Of a stretch of DNA of 64,000 nucleotides, positions 31,801 through 42,047 are shown in pieces (within the stretch, counting starts at the first letter, position 1; every line of letters begins with the position of its first letter). Source of the stretch: Brevundimonas sp. NIBR10 (GTDB lineage: Bacteria; Pseudomonadota; Alphaproteobacteria; Caulobacterales; Caulobacteraceae); NCBI RefSeq assembly GCF_027912515.1, contig NZ_CP115464.1:1550001-1614000 (forward strand). Direction: 5' to 3'. The notes beneath the pieces were generated by a model. It was not told the origin of the DNA. It saw only the letters and a program-made list of their open reading frames with translations, and ran no database searches. The translations under genes were made by a program, and so were the position numbers.

Positions 31801-32685
31801 TCATTTTGGCGAGGCCTGCCAGGTCAGATCGAGTGCAGCGTACCGGGCATAGGTCGTCTCCGCCTTCAGCAGGCCTGCGGCCAGCGCCGGATCGATCAGC
31901 CCGTCCGGGCCCTTTGCCGCGTCGCCGTGGATGCCCTGGGCGATGAACAGGCAGTCGAGCGCCTGCTGGTTGGCCCCCATCACGTCGGTGATGACCCCGT
32001 CGCCGATGCACAGCACCCGAGAACGATCGACAGGACGACCCAGAAGCCGCGCCGCCTCGGCCAGAGCCAGGGCGTAGATGGGACCATAGGGCTTGCCCGC
32101 CATGGTCACCCGGCCGCCGAGTTCCTCGTACAGATCGGCCAGGGCCCCGCCGCAGTAGATGATGGTGTCGCCGCGCTGCACGATCCGGTCGGGGTTGGCG
32201 CAGATCATCTCCAGTCCCCGTTCGGCGGCGGGCTTCAGCCGTTCGCGATAGTCGGCGGGCGTCTCGGTTGTGTCGTCCAGCAGACCGGTGACCGACAGGA
32301 AGGCGGCGTCGCCCGCGTCTTCAGCCAGGTCCAGCCCAAGGCCGTCGTACAGGGGCCAGTCCCGGTCGGGTCCGAGGACCCAGGCCGGACCCGGCGCCCG
32401 CCTCGCCAGTTCCGCGCGGGTCGCGTCGCCGGAGGTGACGAAGGCCCGCCAGCTCTCGCGCGGCACGCCCAGCGCGTCGAGTTGAGCATGCACGTCCGAG
32501 GCCGGACGCGGCGCATTGGAGATCAGGATGACGTGGCCATGGTCTCGGTTGAAACGGGCCAGGGCGTCGCAGGCCTCGGGCCAGCTTTCGCGCCCGTTGT
32601 GGATCACCCCCCAGACGTCACACAGCAGGATGTCATAGTCGGCGGCGATCTCGGAGAGGCCGGAAATGGCGTGGGGCAAGGTCAT
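31801..32685 (-). CDS. HAD-IIA family sugar/nucleotide phosphatase (TIGR01459-like)
   Basis: A 294-residue HAD phosphatase of subclass IIA. Motif I is YDILLCDVWGVIHNG (nucleophile Asp, with Trp replacing the more common Asp+2 position, as in the TIGR01459 group), motif II is VILISNAPRPASD, and the final acidic motif is LCIGDGVITDVMGANQ. The subgroup is alphaproteobacterial and its natural substrate is not established. It is first in the probable HAD-MaoC-ribF operon and divergent from cckA. ribF association suggests flavin nucleotide turnover as one possibility, but this is inference from position. Confidence 0.88.
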   Translation of the reverse strand: MTLPHAISGLSEIAADYDILLCDVWGVIHNGRESWPEACDALARFNRDHGHVILISNAPRPASDVHAQLDALGVPRESWRAFVTSGDATRAELARRAPGPAWVLGPDRDWPLYDGLGLDLAEDAGDAAFLSVTGLLDDTTETPADYRERLKPAAERGLEMICANPDRIVQRGDTIIYCGGALADLYEELGGRVTMAGKPYGPIYALALAEAARLLGRPVDRSRVLCIGDGVITDVMGANQQALDCLFIAQGIHGDAAKGPDGLIDPALAAGLLKAETTYARYAALDLTWQASPK

Positions 32686-32796
32686 GAGGGGCCAGATAGC
32701 CGGTCGGAAGCCTGCGGAGAACCCGCCTGTTCGCGCACGAAGGGGAAGATTTCATTTGTGGCGTATGCTGACGCACTGATTCGCCTGAGAGGTCGC

Positions 32797-34875
32797 GTGA
32801 CCGCACCCGTCCATCCCTCGCCGAGGTTCCGCTTCGATCCGCTGCTGATCGTGATGGCGATCGGCTTTTCGGTCGCGATCGGGGCCCTGGCCTGGCCGGC
32901 GTTCCGCTCGGGCCCGACGACCACGCCGCATGCGGTGCTCCTGCTGACGGTCGCCGCCGTGGCCCTGATCGGGCTGCTGGCCTTCGGGCGCGGCGAACGC
33001 AAGACGACGGGCGCAGCTCCGGCCGGGGACGTCGCGGTCGAGATGCTGGACGCCATGGCCGAGCCGGCCGCCCTTGTTCGCGCCAATGGACAGGTGCTGG
33101 TCTACAACGCCGCCTGGGGTGCGCAGAACGGTGCCCTGGATGCCCTGCCCAAGGGCAAGTCGGCTCAGGCGCTCTACATGGCCTTCGCCCAGGCCCGGCA
33201 AGGCGAACAGGGACGCGCCATCGTCCTGGTCGGCACGCGCGAGATCGAGGTGATGATCGGTCAGGCCGGAACCGATGCGAGCGGAGGCGGTCGCTTCCTG
33301 GTGCGCGAGGCCCCGCAGGCCGCGCTGGAGACCCCGGCCGCCGCCCTCCCGAAAGCCTACGTCGCAGCCTCTGGCGAAGGCAGAGCGATGGCGGCCGGTG
33401 CGCCGTTCGGCTCGGCGGTCATCGACGGCGACGACATCTTCGCCGGTCGCGCCGAGGACCCCAATCCCGCGCTCGCGGTCCTGACCGGTCCGAATGCCGC
33501 CCGAGACGCCGCCTTCGGTCATCTGTTCGAGCCCAACGGAGTGAGCGAAGCCCGCACCCGTATGGCGGCGGGATCGACCGGCCCGATCGAACTGGTCGCC
33601 CGGGCCCATCCCGACCGGATGCTGCACCTGTATGTCGCGCCGGAAGGCGACAAGCGTCGCGTCTGGCTGTTCGACGTCTCGGCCCAGAAGTCGATGGAGC
33701 TTCAGCTGTCGCAGGCCCAGAAGATGCAGGCCGTGGGCCAGCTGGCCGGGGGCGTGGCGCACGACTTCAACAACCTGCTGACCGCGATCCAGCTTCAGCT
33801 CTCGGGTCTGCTGGAGCGCCACCCGGTCGGCGATCCCTCCTATGACGGCCTGAACGAAATCCGCCAGACAGCCATTCGAGCAGCCGACCTTGTGCGGAAA
33901 CTGCTGGCCTTCTCGCGCAAGTCGACCGTGCGGCGCGAGCGGCTGGACCTGGGCGAACTGGTCAGCGAATTCACCGTCCTGCTGCGCCGTCTGCTGCGCG
34001 AGGATGTGCGCCTCGAGACGGACTATGGACGCGATCTGCCGGTCGTCCTGGCCGACAAGTCCCAGTTGGAGACGGCTGTGATGAACCTGGCCGTCAACGC
34101 CCGCGACGCCATGCGCGGCGTGGTCGAGCCGGGGGCGGGAGTGGTCACCATCCTGACCCGCCGCCTGACCGGGGCCGAGGCCCGGACCATGGGCTGGCTC
34201 GATGCCACGACCGATGAAGTGGCGCTGATCGAGGTGTCCGACACCGGCCCCGGCGTGCCGCCCGAACTGCTGGACAAGATCTTCGAGCCCTTTTTCACGA
34301 CCAAGGCCGTCAACGAGGGCACAGGCATGGGCCTGGCCACCGTCTACGGCATCGTCCAGCAGGCGGGCGGCCACATCGGGGTGACCAACCTGCCGGGCGC
34401 GGGTGCTGCGTTCCGCATCTTCCTGCCCGCCGCGACGGCCGAGGAACTGGTCGAGGCCGCGCCCGTGGTGGTCAAGGTCAAGGCCGCGCCGCGCGACCTG
34501 TCGGGGGCTGGTCGCATCCTGTTCGTCGAGGACGAGGCCGCCGTTCGGGGCATCGCCGCCCGCCTGCTGCGCCAGCGCGGCTATGAGGTCATCGAGGCCG
34601 CCGACGGCGAGGAGGCCCTGGCCCTGGCCGAGGAATGGGCCGGCCAGATCGACATGATGATCTCCGACGTCATCATGCCCGGCCTCGACGGGCCGTCCCT
34701 GCTGAAGAAGGCGCGCCAGTATCTGGGGGACGCACCGGTGATGTTCATCTCGGGCTATGCCGAGAGCGACTTCTCGGACCTGTTGCAGGACGAAAAGGGC
34801 GTGTCCTTCCTGCCCAAGCCGCTGGACATCAAATCACTGGCCGAACGGGTAAAGCAGGAACTGCACGCCGGGTAA
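32797..34875 (+). CDS. cckA: Cell-cycle hybrid histidine kinase CckA
   Basis: A 692-residue hybrid kinase starting at GTG after GAGAGG. Two membrane helices occupy about residues 13-35 and 45-65, followed by PAS-like regions, the kinase dimerisation domain with His322 in [15 protein letters not shown], an HATPase domain ([22 protein letters not shown] region), and a receiver domain with Asp624 in [14 protein letters not shown]. His322 matches the number I recall for Caulobacter CckA, which supports this start over a GTG 39 bases upstream. CckA feeds phosphate through ChpT to CtrA and CpdR and so controls cell-cycle progression. It is divergent from the HAD gene. Confidence 0.93.
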   Translation: MTAPVHPSPRFRFDPLLIVMAIGFSVAIGALAWPAFRSGPTTTPHAVLLLTVAAVALIGLLAFGRGERKTTGAAPAGDVAVEMLDAMAEPAALVRANGQVLVYNAAWGAQNGALDALPKGKSAQALYMAFAQARQGEQGRAIVLVGTREIEVMIGQAGTDASGGGRFLVREAPQAALETPAAALPKAYVAASGEGRAMAAGAPFGSAVIDGDDIFAGRAEDPNPALAVLTGPNAARDAAFGHLFEPNGVSEARTRMAAGSTGPIELVARAHPDRMLHLYVAPEGDKRRVWLFDVSAQKSMELQLSQAQKMQAVGQLAGGVAHDFNNLLTAIQLQLSGLLERHPVGDPSYDGLNEIRQTAIRAADLVRKLLAFSRKSTVRRERLDLGELVSEFTVLLRRLLREDVRLETDYGRDLPVVLADKSQLETAVMNLAVNARDAMRGVVEPGAGVVTILTRRLTGAEARTMGWLDATTDEVALIEVSDTGPGVPPELLDKIFEPFFTTKAVNEGTGMGLATVYGIVQQAGGHIGVTNLPGAGAAFRIFLPAATAEELVEAAPVVVKVKAAPRDLSGAGRILFVEDEAAVRGIAARLLRQRGYEVIEAADGEEALALAEEWAGQIDMMISDVIMPGLDGPSLLKKARQYLGDAPVMFISGYAESDFSDLLQDEKGVSFLPKPLDIKSLAERVKQELHAG

Positions 34876-34935
34876 GGCTTGCGTCGGGGCGTGGGATCAC
34901 GGCTGATGCGCGAAGTCCCGTCCCGGAGTTCCCCC

Positions 34936-36783
34936 ATGATCGATCGCCGCCGCCTCCTCGTCGCCGCCAGCGCCCTGGCGGCGCTGTCGGAACCCGCCCG
35001 CGCCCTCGCCGGGACGGTGCGCCAGACCGCTTCGCCTGGTGCCGGCACCGCCGATGCGGCCCTGACGGCGGCGATGGACGGGATCGTGCGCGACATGATC
35101 ATGACCTCGCCCCAGACCCTGACCATGCTGGGGCTCGACAAGGGACCGGCGGCACCGATGAAGGCCAAGCTGGATGACCAGTCCCAGGCCAAGATCGACG
35201 CCGACAAGGTCAAGATGCGGGCCAGCATGGCCGAGCTTTCGGCCATCGACCGCAACGCCCTGACGACCCAGTCCAAGGTCTATTTCGACTCGGTCAAATT
35301 CTTTGGTGAGACGGTGGCGTCGGGCTCCGACTTTCCATACGGCGGCGGCCAGTACCCGTCGCCCTATACGATCAGCCAACTCGGCGGTGCCTATCAGTCG
35401 GTACCTGACTTCCTGGACAGCCAGCACTCGATCGAGACGGCCCAGGACGCCGAGGCCTATCTGTCGCGCCTGTCTGACCTGGGCAAGGTCTATGACCAGG
35501 AGACGGAGCGGATGCGGGCCGATTTCGGCGCCGGTGCCGTCCCGCCGGACTTCGTCATCGACCGGACGACCGGCCAGATGGACCGGACGCTGGACGCCGA
35601 TGCTGCGGGTCTGACGCTCGTAACGTCCGTGGCGCGGCGGGCCGAGGCCAAGGGGCTGGCGGGCGACTGGTCAGCCCGGGCGCTCGCCATTGTGTCACGC
35701 GAGGTCCTGCCGGCCCTCCGCCGCCAGCGCGACGCGCTCGCCGGCCAGCGTCCGACGGCGGTGCATGACGCCGGCGTCTGGCGTCTGCCGCAGGGCGAGG
35801 CCTACTACGACTTCGGCCTGCGCTTCTACACGACCACCGGCATGACCGGGCAGGAGATCCATCAGATGGGTCTCGAACAGGTCGCCGAGCTGTCCGCCCG
35901 CGCCGACGTCCTGCTCAAGGCCCAGGGCCTGACCCAGGGCACGGTCGGGGCCCGGATCGCCTCGATCGCCAGTCAGGTGCCCGGCCAGCTGTATCCCAAC
36001 ACCGACGAGGCCAAGGCGGTCCTGCTCACCGATCTGAACGCCCAGATGGAGCGGGTCATGGCGCGGATGCCCGAGTATTTCGGCCGCCTGCCCAAGTCCG
36101 GCTGCGACATCCGCCGCGTGCCCAAGGACATCGAGGCCGGCGCGCCCGGCGGCTACTACCAGTCGCCGTCGCTGGATGGATCGCGGCCCGGGGCCTACTA
36201 TATCAACCTGCGCGACACGGCCGAATGGCCCAAGTACACCCTGCCGACCCTGACCTATCACGAGGCGGTGCCCGGCCACCATTTCCAGATCGCCCTGCAA
36301 CAGGAGAACGCGTCGGCACCCATGCTGATGAAGATCCTGGGCTTCTCGGCCTATTCGGAAGGCTGGGGCCTGTACTCCGAACAGCTGGCCGACGAGATCG
36401 GGATGTACGAGGGCGATCCCTGGGGCCAGATCGGGTCCATCCAGTCGCTGATGTTCCGGGCGACGCGGCTCGTGGTCGATTCCGGCCTGCACTACAAGCG
36501 CTGGAGCCGCGAGGAGGGCATCCGCTACATGGTCGACACCCTGGGCGACCAGGAAAGCTCCATCGCGACCGAGGTCGAACGGTACGCCGTCTGGCCCGGT
36601 CAGGCGTCCAGCTACAAGGTCGGCCATTCGACCTGGGTGCGTCTTCGCGAGGCGGCCAAGGCCAAGTTGGGCCCGCGCTTCGACATCAAGGGCTTCCATG
36701 ACGTGGGTCTGGCCGCCGGTGGCGTGCCCCTGACCGTGCTTGAAGAGGTTATCGACGGCTGGGTCGCGTCGCGTCAGGCCTGA
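34936..36783 (+). CDS. DUF885 zinc-metallopeptidase-like protein, Tat-exported (copy 1)
   Basis: A 615-residue exported DUF885 protein. MIDRRRLLVAASALAALSEP is a twin-arginine signal. The core motif TYHEAVPGHHFQIALQQE (HEAxPGHH) is the likely zinc-binding site, with the following YSEGWGLYSEQLADEIG supplying a third ligand Glu, as in gluzincin-like folds. The family is mostly uncharacterised; some members are carboxypeptidase- or dipeptidase-like. An upstream in-frame start is possible but lacks a signal sequence. It is followed within 15 bases by a paralogue starting with the same MIDRRRLL, so the pair arose by duplication. Confidence 0.87.
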   Translation: MIDRRRLLVAASALAALSEPARALAGTVRQTASPGAGTADAALTAAMDGIVRDMIMTSPQTLTMLGLDKGPAAPMKAKLDDQSQAKIDADKVKMRASMAELSAIDRNALTTQSKVYFDSVKFFGETVASGSDFPYGGGQYPSPYTISQLGGAYQSVPDFLDSQHSIETAQDAEAYLSRLSDLGKVYDQETERMRADFGAGAVPPDFVIDRTTGQMDRTLDADAAGLTLVTSVARRAEAKGLAGDWSARALAIVSREVLPALRRQRDALAGQRPTAVHDAGVWRLPQGEAYYDFGLRFYTTTGMTGQEIHQMGLEQVAELSARADVLLKAQGLTQGTVGARIASIASQVPGQLYPNTDEAKAVLLTDLNAQMERVMARMPEYFGRLPKSGCDIRRVPKDIEAGAPGGYYQSPSLDGSRPGAYYINLRDTAEWPKYTLPTLTYHEAVPGHHFQIALQQENASAPMLMKILGFSAYSEGWGLYSEQLADEIGMYEGDPWGQIGSIQSLMFRATRLVVDSGLHYKRWSREEGIRYMVDTLGDQESSIATEVERYAVWPGQASSYKVGHSTWVRLREAAKAKLGPRFDIKGFHDVGLAAGGVPLTVLEEVIDGWVASRQA

Positions 36784-36797
36784 TGAGAGAGATGACC

Positions 36798-38591
36798 ATG
36801 ATCGATCGCCGCCGCCTGCTCGTCTCCGCCGCCGGTCTCGGCATGGTCGCGGCCTTGCCCGCCGCGGCCCAGACGCCGCCCGTCATGTCCGAGGCCGATG
36901 CCCGGCTGGACGCCATGATGACCCGCTGGTTCGAGGAAAATCTGCAGAACAGTCCCGAACAGGCGACCAACCTGGGCCTCGACCGGGGCGACAAGGCCAA
37001 CCTGTCCAGCAAGCTGCGCAAGTCCGGCCTCGCCGACGCCGAAGCGGATCGTACCCGCGCCCGTGCCCGCTGGGCCGAGATTCAGACGGTGTCCGAGGAC
37101 GGCCTGTCGGACCAGGCCAGGGTGACCCGGGCCATCTTCCGCTTCACCGCCGAGGGGGCGGCGATGGCCGCGGACATTCCCTATGGCGGCGGGATCGGAC
37201 CCTATGTGGTGACCCAGCGGTCCGGGGCCTATTTCTCGGTTCCCGACTTCCTGGCCAACCAGCACCGGATCGAGACCGAGGCCGATGCCGCCGCGTTCAT
37301 ATCGCGGCTGGAAGCCTTCGCCGGCGTGCTGGATGGCGAGAGCGAGCGCATCGCCGCCGATGGCCGGGCGGGGGTCATGCTGCCGTCCTTCCTGATGGAC
37401 AAGACACTCACGCAACTGAAGACGCTTCGGGATACGCCTCCCAACGAGATGGCCATGATCCAGGCCCTGATCCGCAAGACGGACGCGGCGTCGATGATAA
37501 GCGACTGGGGAGCCCAGGCCGCCGATGTCGTGGAGACCTTGGTCAAGCCCGCCCTGGCCCGCCAGATCGCCGTGTTCGAGGCCCAGCGCCCGAACGCCAC
37601 CGAGGACGCCGGGGCCTGGAAGCTGCCCGAAGGCGGCAGGACCTACGGCCTGGCGCTCCGCGCCTACACCACCACCGACTATAGCGCCGAACAGATTCAC
37701 CAGATCGGTCTGGAGCAGGTCGCCGAAATCCAGGCGCAGATCGACACCATCCTGAAGGCCCAGGGCATGGCCGAAGGTTCAGTCGGGGCTCGCATTCGGG
37801 CCCTGAATGAAGACCCGCAATACCTCTGGCCCAATACGGACCAGGGCAAGGCCGATCTGCTGGTGTCGCTGAACGAACAGATGGCGGCCCTGGCGCCGAT
37901 GCTGCCCCGCGTGTTCAACACCCTGCCCAAGGCCCAGGTAGAGATTCGCCGCGTGCCGCCCTCGATCGAGATCGGCGCGCCGGGTGGCTATTACCAGGGG
38001 GCGTCGCTGGATGGGTCGCGGCCGGGGGCCTATTACATCAACCTGTCGGACACGGCGAACTGGCCCAAATGGGGTCTTCCGACCCTGACCTATCATGAGG
38101 CCTCGCCGGGCCATCACCTGCAGATCACCATAGCGCGGGAGGCCGGCACCCTGCCGGTCTACCGCCGCATCGCGGGCAACTCGGCCTATAACGAAGGTTG
38201 GGCCCTGTATGCCGAACGCGTCGCTGCCGACGACCTCGACGTCTATGCCGACAACCCGCTGGGCCGGGTCGGATATCTGCAATCCTACCTGTTCCGCGCA
38301 GTGCGGCTGGTCGTCGATACCGGCCTGCACCACAAGCGTTGGACCCGGGATCAGGCCATCCAGTACATGATCGAGGAATGCGGCGAGCCGGCGGGGTCGG
38401 CCGAGAAGGAGATCGACCGCTACTGCGTCTCGATCGGCCAAGCCTGTTCCTACAAGCTGGGACAGACGGTCATCGAACGCCTGCGGCAGGAGGCCGAACG
38501 CCGGCCAGGATTCGACCTGAAGGCCTGGCACGATCGGGTCCTGCTGAACGGTTCGGTGCCCCTGGCGGTTCTGGAAGCCCAGCTCAGCTGA
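36798..38591 (+). CDS. DUF885 zinc-metallopeptidase-like protein, Tat-exported (copy 2)
   Basis: A 597-residue paralogue of the preceding gene. MIDRRRLLVSAAGLGMVAALP is a twin-arginine signal with AAAQ near the cleavage site. The metal motif is TYHEASPGHHLQITIAREAG and the second Glu motif is YNEGWALYAERVAAD. GAPGGYYQGASLDGSRPGAYYIN is also almost identical to copy 1. The ATG chosen aligns with copy 1 and has GAGAGA before it; two earlier ATGs (36783, 36792) are possible, the first overlapping the previous stop. Both copies should be folded in the cytoplasm and exported by Tat, consistent with a cofactor or metal. Confidence 0.87.
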   Translation: MIDRRRLLVSAAGLGMVAALPAAAQTPPVMSEADARLDAMMTRWFEENLQNSPEQATNLGLDRGDKANLSSKLRKSGLADAEADRTRARARWAEIQTVSEDGLSDQARVTRAIFRFTAEGAAMAADIPYGGGIGPYVVTQRSGAYFSVPDFLANQHRIETEADAAAFISRLEAFAGVLDGESERIAADGRAGVMLPSFLMDKTLTQLKTLRDTPPNEMAMIQALIRKTDAASMISDWGAQAADVVETLVKPALARQIAVFEAQRPNATEDAGAWKLPEGGRTYGLALRAYTTTDYSAEQIHQIGLEQVAEIQAQIDTILKAQGMAEGSVGARIRALNEDPQYLWPNTDQGKADLLVSLNEQMAALAPMLPRVFNTLPKAQVEIRRVPPSIEIGAPGGYYQGASLDGSRPGAYYINLSDTANWPKWGLPTLTYHEASPGHHLQITIAREAGTLPVYRRIAGNSAYNEGWALYAERVAADDLDVYADNPLGRVGYLQSYLFRAVRLVVDTGLHHKRWTRDQAIQYMIEECGEPAGSAEKEIDRYCVSIGQACSYKLGQTVIERLRQEAERRPGFDLKAWHDRVLLNGSVPLAVLEAQLS

Positions 38592-38601
38592 CGACCCGGG
38601 C

Positions 38602-39522
38602 TCAGCGACCCAGGGCGGTCAGCGCCTCCCGGATCGCCGGGTCGGCGGCGGCGGCGGCCAGCAGCCATTCGCGGAAGCGCACGATCTTGGGCGAGCGCCG
38701 TCGATCGGCCGGCCAGCAGACCCAGTAGCCGGGGCTCAGCTCGACGATCTGGGGAAACGGCCGGATCAGCATCCCGGCCGCGATCTCCCGCGCATAGAGA
38801 ATGGGCGAGGCCAGGGCGACGCCCTGGCCACCCAGGGCCGCCGCCACCTCCAGTGCCTGGAAGTCGGCCTGAAGCCGCACGGCCGGATGGGCCACACCCT
38901 CGACCCCGGCGACGGCGAACCAGGCACCCCACTCCTTTTCCTCGCCGATGCGGGGCGCGGCGATCAGGTCGGCGGGGGTCTCAAGCTTCAGGCTTTCGCA
39001 CAGGTCCGGCGTACACAGCGGCGTGAAGACGCTGGGCATCAGCAGTGCCGCCTCCAGCCCCGGCCACTGGCCCGTGCCTGAGCGGATGGCGATGTCGGTG
39101 TTCTCGCGGCTCAGGTCGATCAGGTTGGACGAGGTGTCGACCCGCACCGCCAAACCGGGATTGGCGATCTGGAACCCGCCCAGCCTCGCCGCCAGCCACT
39201 GGCTGGCCAGGGTCGCCAGGGTCGTGATGGACAGCACACCTTCATCGGCGTCGGTCAGATCGGTCAGAGCCCGGCGAAGCACCAGCATGGCCTCGGTGGC
39301 GGCGCGCGATAGTCTCTCCCCGGGCTCGGTCGGCTGAACCTCGCGTGGCAGGCGACGGAACAGGCTGAGGCCCAGCCGGGTCTCCAGCGCCTTGATCTGC
39401 CAACTTACGGCGGCCTGGGTCATGCCCAGTTCGTCGGCGGCCCGCGTGAAACTCTTCAGGCGGGCCGCCGCCTCGAAGACGCGGATCGAGGCCAAGGGAA
39501 AGCCGGCGAGAGGATCTGGCAT
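38602..39522 (-). CDS. LysR-family regulator, GcvA-like
   Basis: A 306-residue LysR-type regulator. The winged helix is at residues 10-65 (SFTRAADELGMTQAAVSWQI; the FPLASIRVFEAAARL lead-in is GcvA/AmpR-like), and the rest is the co-inducer domain. The GcvA branch controls amino acid or beta-lactamase genes, but target cannot be assigned. It is convergent with the second DUF885 gene (10 bases apart) and divergent from a 51-residue ORF. The upstream gap holds a GCCCAGATATGGGC near-palindrome that could be its binding site. Confidence 0.88.
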   Translation of the reverse strand: MPDPLAGFPLASIRVFEAAARLKSFTRAADELGMTQAAVSWQIKALETRLGLSLFRRLPREVQPTEPGERLSRAATEAMLVLRRALTDLTDADEGVLSITTLATLASQWLAARLGGFQIANPGLAVRVDTSSNLIDLSRENTDIAIRSGTGQWPGLEAALLMPSVFTPLCTPDLCESLKLETPADLIAAPRIGEEKEWGAWFAVAGVEGVAHPAVRLQADFQALEVAAALGGQGVALASPILYAREIAAGMLIRPFPQIVELSPGYWVCWPADRRRSPKIVRFREWLLAAAAADPAIREALTALGR

Positions 39523-39621
39523 AAGTCCGCCTTGTGATTACGAGCCATCATCTGGTTTGAGACCGGCGGCCGTCAAGCCCAGATATGGGCCTCCCCGAAA
39601 CGACTGCCTGAGGAGGCCGAT

Positions 39622-39777
39622 ATGGAAGAGATGACCCGCACTCATAAGGAACCCGCATGGGGCTGGATCGGCGCACTGGTCGCCGCCCTGCCGCCCCGCG
39701 CTCAGCGGCGAGCCCCGACGCCCCACCAGGTGGTCACCCCGTGGAGCCCTCGCTCGGCTCCCGGCTGGTCGGCCTAG
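39622..39777 (+). CDS. Small hypothetical protein (51 aa)
   Basis: An ATG four to five bases after a strong ribosome-binding site (TGAGGAGG) opens a 51-residue frame beginning MEEMTRTHKEPAWGWIGALV. A short hydrophobic stretch (GWIGALVAAL) is followed by a basic Pro/Ser/Trp-rich tail. It is divergent from the LysR gene, and its stop overlaps the convergent flavoprotein gene by a few bases. No family is recognised. The good ribosome-binding site is the main argument; composition of the tail is unusual, so it may not be translated. Confidence 0.4.
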   Translation: MEEMTRTHKEPAWGWIGALVAALPPRAQRRAPTPHQVVTPWSPRSAPGWSA

Positions 39778-40679
39778 ACCGTCTGGCCGTCCGCTTCGCG
39801 CAGGGCGTTGTGGATGGCCGTGGCGGCCACTGCGGCCTCGGCCGTGGCGACCGCGATCTGGTTGAGGCCCCGAACCACGTCCCCGGCGGCATAGAAGCCG
39901 GGGATGCTGGTCATCTGATGATCGTCCACCAGCAATCGTCCGTCGTCGCACAGGGCGGTACCCAGCGTCCGGGCCAGTACGGCGTTCGCCGAGGTGCCGA
40001 GCGCGGAATAGACCATGTCGAAGGCCGTCTGGCGGCCGCCCCAGCTCAGGGCCGTCACCCGGTCGCCTTCCAGATGGATCTGTTCGATCGGCGTCTCGAC
40101 AAGGCCGATGCCGAGGCGTTCCAGTGCCTCGCGTTCGGTCAGGGCACCGGGCTCCCCAACGTGGATCAGGGTCACGCGGTCGGAATAGGTGCGCATGAAG
40201 GCGGCCTCGCGTACGCCCATGTCGCTGGCACCGATCACGGCGACGGCCTTGCCGGTGGCCTCATAGGCGTCGCAGATCGGACAGATGCGCACCAGCGACC
40301 GGCGAACGGCGTCCTCGACGCCGGGCAGGTCCGGGTGGTGATCGACCACGCCCGTCGCCATCAGCACAGCCCGCGCGTGGACGTTGCGTCCGTTCAGCCG
40401 GGCGACGAAGCCATCGTCGACGACCTTTACAGCCTCGACCGACCCCGCCTCGATCGCCGCGCCGTATTCCCCGGCCTGTTCGCGCAGCCGTGACAGGATG
40501 GCAGCGCCCGTGATGCCCGCCGGGAAGCCCGGCATATTGTGGCTGAGCGGAATCCAGCAGGCTCGCGGCTCGCCGGCGTCGGCCACCAGTACCCGCCGCA
40601 GGAACCGACCGAGATAGGTCGCCGCCGTCAGCCCGGCCGGACCCGCGCCGATGATGAGAACCTCGGGGTCGCCGCTCAT
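39774..40679 (-). CDS. Thioredoxin-reductase-like FAD/NAD(P)H oxidoreductase
   Basis: A 301-residue flavoprotein with FAD loop VLIIGAGPAGLTAATYLGRF at its start, NAD(P) loop AVAVIGASDMGVREAAF and FYAAGDVVRGLNQIAVATAEA at its end, all as in TrxB. The redox site reads CPICDAYE where TrxB has CATCDG, so both cysteines are present. It lacks an obvious thioredoxin partner nearby. The start at [11 protein letters not shown] overlaps the stop of the DUF1176 lipoprotein gene by four bases (ATGA); the frame upstream of this is read-through of that gene. It is the second gene of a two-gene operon. The CPICD variant suggests a specialised thiol substrate. Confidence 0.88.
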   Translation of the reverse strand: MSGDPEVLIIGAGPAGLTAATYLGRFLRRVLVADAGEPRACWIPLSHNMPGFPAGITGAAILSRLREQAGEYGAAIEAGSVEAVKVVDDGFVARLNGRNVHARAVLMATGVVDHHPDLPGVEDAVRRSLVRICPICDAYEATGKAVAVIGASDMGVREAAFMRTYSDRVTLIHVGEPGALTEREALERLGIGLVETPIEQIHLEGDRVTALSWGGRQTAFDMVYSALGTSANAVLARTLGTALCDDGRLLVDDHQMTSIPGFYAAGDVVRGLNQIAVATAEAAVAATAIHNALREADGQTV

Positions 40680-41812
40680 CGACTGCGGAAGGTGGTGGGC
40701 CAGAAGTCCGAGACCATGCCGAAACAGTCGCTCATCACCTGTTCGCGGCTGAGCACGAAGGCGCGGCCGGTCCAGGTCCAGGTCTGGGAGACGCCGCAAT
40801 CGCCTAAGCCCCGCGCCTTGGCGAAGGCGGACAGGGTCCGGGTGGCGGGATCATAGGCGGGATTGATCAGCCAGTCTTCTGTTCCGTCCGCCCCTTGCAT
40901 CGCCTTTCCGTCCGCATCGGGAAAGCTGACCGGTCGTGGGTCAGCGCCGCCGGCCCCGGCCAGGAAATAGGCGTAGCTGACGTTGTAGGCCCCGCTGTCG
41001 CATGGGATGCCCCAGAGCTCGGTCGTGGCGTTCAGCCGCGAGGCCGTCACGGCCTTGCGGAGATAGTCGTTGAAGGCGGTATTTTCGCGGCACTGTCTGA
41101 CCGCGGGCACGGCCTCCAGAGCGGCGGGCGGGACGGCGTTGTCGTCCTCGTCATCGGTGTTGATCGGATCCAGGGCGGTGGTGAAGCCTGTCTGGCTGAC
41201 GGCCGGTGCCGCTGTGATCACAGGCAGGTCTGGAGCGGCGGGCACGGCCGAGGCTGCCCGTTGCCCGCGTCGGATCAGGGCGGTGGTCGTGTCCAGGCGT
41301 CCCTGCCGTTCGTCGAACCACAGCAACGAGGCAGACGCGCCGGCGGCCGGAAGCTCCGCCGTCTGATCGCCCGAGACCAGGGATATGGTCCTGGCCGCAG
41401 CCAGTTCGGCCAGCACGGCGCGGACGTCGCGCGCCGGGATCACGGCGCTGGAGGTGTCGTCGGGGCCGGGCGTGGTCGCATGGCGTCGCCCGTCGATCAC
41501 CAGACTGATCGGAGCGCCGAGATTTTCCTCTCCGCCATCAGGCCAGAGGCCGAAATGGATCGTCGGCCGGGCTTGCGGACCTGCATCGATCCCGACCCGA
41601 ACCCAGGCGGCCACGCCCCCGGTATAGGCGACACAGGCGTTGCCGTTGTCACAGACGGCGTACCAGTCTCGGAACTGGCGGCTCTCCGATTTCACGATCG
41701 CGGCTTGCGTCGCAGCCGTCGACGACGCGCCCGGCTCGCCGGCGGTTCGCGCCTCGCCGTTCCCGCAGGCCGCCAGCAAGACGGTCGCGGCCGCCATGGT
41801 CCATCGGTTCAT
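40676..41812 (-). CDS. DUF1176 lipoprotein
   Basis: A 378-residue exported lipoprotein: [17 protein letters not shown] ends in a lipobox Cys at residue 16. DUF1176 features include [17 protein letters not shown] near the start, the central [20 protein letters not shown] region and the C-terminal [20 protein letters not shown]. The function of the family is unknown. The start is chosen because GAGGGGG lies six to eight bases upstream, whereas the ATG six bases earlier abuts it. The stop overlaps the flavoprotein start, so the two may act together, perhaps on periplasmic disulfides, which the paired cysteines would suit. Confidence 0.85.
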   Translation of the reverse strand: MNRWTMAAATVLLAACGNGEARTAGEPGASSTAATQAAIVKSESRQFRDWYAVCDNGNACVAYTGGVAAWVRVGIDAGPQARPTIHFGLWPDGGEENLGAPISLVIDGRRHATTPGPDDTSSAVIPARDVRAVLAELAAARTISLVSGDQTAELPAAGASASLLWFDERQGRLDTTTALIRRGQRAASAVPAAPDLPVITAAPAVSQTGFTTALDPINTDDEDDNAVPPAALEAVPAVRQCRENTAFNDYLRKAVTASRLNATTELWGIPCDSGAYNVSYAYFLAGAGGADPRPVSFPDADGKAMQGADGTEDWLINPAYDPATRTLSAFAKARGLGDCGVSQTWTWTGRAFVLSREQVMSDCFGMVSDFWPTTFRSR

Positions 41813-41834
41813 CGTCATCCCCCTCACAGCGTGT

Positions 41835-42047
41835 TCAGGCCTTGCGCAGTTCCGACGGCCTGTGGGCCGCCTGCGCGCCTGTCTTTGCGCTCTCGACCAG
41901 ATACTCGGGGTTGTCGGGCGAGGCCGCAACCTTGTGATTTCTGATCGTCATGGGCTTCGTCAGCTTCCTGACGACCTTGCCGGTCGTGGTGCCCTGACTG
42001 TGGTCCCACTTCACCGTTTCGCCGGCCCTGAAGGTCTTTTCCGTCAT
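41835..42047 (-). CDS. DUF2945 (TUDOR-like) small protein
   Basis: A 70-residue protein: [25 protein letters not shown] followed by [24 protein letters not shown], the complete DUF2945 (hypervirulence-associated TUDOR domain) pattern. These small beta-barrel proteins are widespread and of unknown role, often stress-linked. The start overlaps the stop of a 45-residue upstream gene by four bases, forming a two-gene operon. A weak EcfG-like element precedes that operon. Confidence 0.88.
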   Translation of the reverse strand: MTEKTFRAGETVKWDHSQGTTTGKVVRKLTKPMTIRNHKVAASPDNPEYLVESAKTGAQAAHRPSELRKA

